Shown piece by piece: positions 62,931 through 64,000 of a stretch of DNA of 64,000 nt. The position numbers and the translations under genes were made by a program. Position 1 is the first letter of the stretch; each line of letters begins with the position of its first letter. Source of the stretch: Parietaria judaica (lineage: Eukaryota > Streptophyta > Magnoliopsida > Rosales > Urticaceae); contig OX940868.1 of assembly GCA_954871525.1 (NCBI GenBank), forward strand, positions 27,895,056-27,959,055, written 5' to 3'. The notes under the pieces are model-generated. The model was given only the letters and a program-made list of their open reading frames with translations, did not search any database and was not told the origin of the DNA.

Positions 62931-64000
62931 ATGTCGTACAGGTCTCCGTCGCCGGGATATTCCTCCTCGTCCTACAACGACTACTACTACTACTACACGT
63001 CTCCGCCGCCTTACTACTCTTCTTCCTGGTCGAGACGACGTCGGAGTCAACGTATGACTACTCACCTTCGTCGTCGTCCTCGGGGGTTTCAACGGGAATA
63101 GTGGCTGGAATAATCGTCGGAGCGGTTGTGGTGGTGGTATTGCTGGTGGTGTGTTGCGTTTGTTGTGCTCGGAGGAGGAAGAGAAGGAAGAAGGCCAAGA
63201 GAGTTGGCTCGGACGTAGAGACTAACCACGCTATCGGTCAAGAGGACCCACAGAGCAAAGGTTCGGTTATTAAAAGCGTCGTTAAGAAGCGACACATCTC
63301 AATTTTTGCCTCTAATAATTCAGATTCTTGTCAGGAACAGCTTCAATTGTTCCACCACAGAATAACGCTCCGACCTATAATGCCAACTTTGCGGTGCACA
63401 CTCCGCCCGCCCCTCCACCGGAGGTAATATCAAGCTATACTCGTCAGCTCCGATGAGCGATAGCTCATGCCCAGATCGACCGCCTCCTCCAGTGTCTCCT
63501 CGCCTTGTCTTTGCGCTGTCGCAAAGCACATTCACCTTTGAAGAGCTAGCAAGGGCAACAGGGGGTTTTTCGGGCGAGAATCTGCTGGGGCAAGGAGGGT
63601 TCGGTTATGTACACAAAGGGGCTCTTCCAAACGGGAAAGTGGTGGCGGTGAAGCAGCTCAAGGCCGGGAGCGGGCAGGGCGAGCGCGAGTTTCAGGCCGA
63701 GGTTGAGGTTATCAGCCGCGTTCATCATAGACACCTTGTTTCGCTGGTCGGGTATTGCATCAGCGGGGACCGGAGATTGCTTGTTTACGAGTTTGTTCAG
63801 AACAGTACGATGGAATTTCATCTCCATGGTATGTCCCTTGTTGTGATTCGAGTTATATCAGTTTGATCGGAAACACCAAATGAACATTTTAAATTTTAGT
63901 TTTTGGCAACAATATCGGTTCATTTTCTTTTAAAAAGTAACACGTTGCTCCTTGCACGGTAACTTATGCGACTTTCAACCTATCAGTCCTTCGAGCAGTG
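62931..64000 (+). pseudogene. PERK-like receptor kinase, 5' part only, broken frames
   Basis: Pieces in order match proline-rich extensin-like receptor kinases. An ATG at 62931 opens a Ser/Tyr/Pro-rich segment (SYNDYYYYYTSPPPYY). A second frame gives a Ser-rich stretch and a membrane helix (GIVAGIIVGAVVVVVLLVVC) with a basic stop-transfer (63090-63180). A likely intron (63261-63334) leads to a Pro/Asn stretch ([20 protein letters not shown]). The kinase start is in yet another frame: [14 protein letters not shown], glycine loop [18 protein letters not shown] and [11 protein letters not shown], up to a donor at 63829. Joining the pieces needs frame changes near 63030 and 63420 that no ordinary intron explains. 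Either a pseudogene or assembly errors. The rest lies beyond the window. Confidence 0.7.

Overview
This window is nuclear DNA from a flowering plant, most likely a eudicot. Spliced plant gene families (class III peroxidase, kinesin-13, MACPF, PERK kinase) sit in AT-rich, transposon-filled intergenic DNA. Introns are short with clear GT..AG ends. I cannot name the species. Exon boundaries below were read by eye from splice signals, reading phase and family conservation.

Layout. Bases 1-3,900 hold an odd lipid-transfer-protein copy, a foldback MITE and a broken short-chain dehydrogenase. Bases 3,914-12,424 are one complete Ty1/Copia retrotransposon (643-bp LTRs, AAAAC target-site duplication); its polyprotein frame has two in-frame stops and its leader carries a train of perfect hairpins. 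A CpG-rich hAT-type MITE follows at 12,777-13,059. A decayed Mutator-like element lies at about 14.6-18.6 kb, with a DUF1985 fragment of Ulp1-carrying MULE type beside it at 19.2-19.6 kb. Then come host genes: kinesin-13 (KIN13B-like, +), a peroxidase-48-like gene lacking its proximal haem ligand (+), an uncharacterised single-exon gene (-), a DDX11/CHL1-type Fe-S helicase (-), and ribosomal protein L37 (+, divergent from the helicase). A hAT-like element occupies 38,169-38,846.

Bases 39,058-47,901 are a Ty3/Gypsy element of Tat type on the minus strand (854-bp LTRs). A deletion fuses gag to the end of reverse transcriptase. On the opposite strand the element carries a spliced, multi-exon gene with its own telo-box and TATA box. 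After it come a PXA-PX-Nexin_C sorting-nexin-like gene of 15 exons (-), a 62-bp tandem repeat, a MACPF gene (+) and the start of a PERK-like receptor kinase with broken frames (+), cut by the window end.

The host genes are independent housekeeping, trafficking or defence genes, not a pathway cluster. The most unusual content is in the mobile elements: the hairpin train in the Copia leader, the promoter-bearing antisense gene in the Gypsy element, and recent insertions (2 and 3 LTR mismatches) of elements that can no longer encode all their own proteins.
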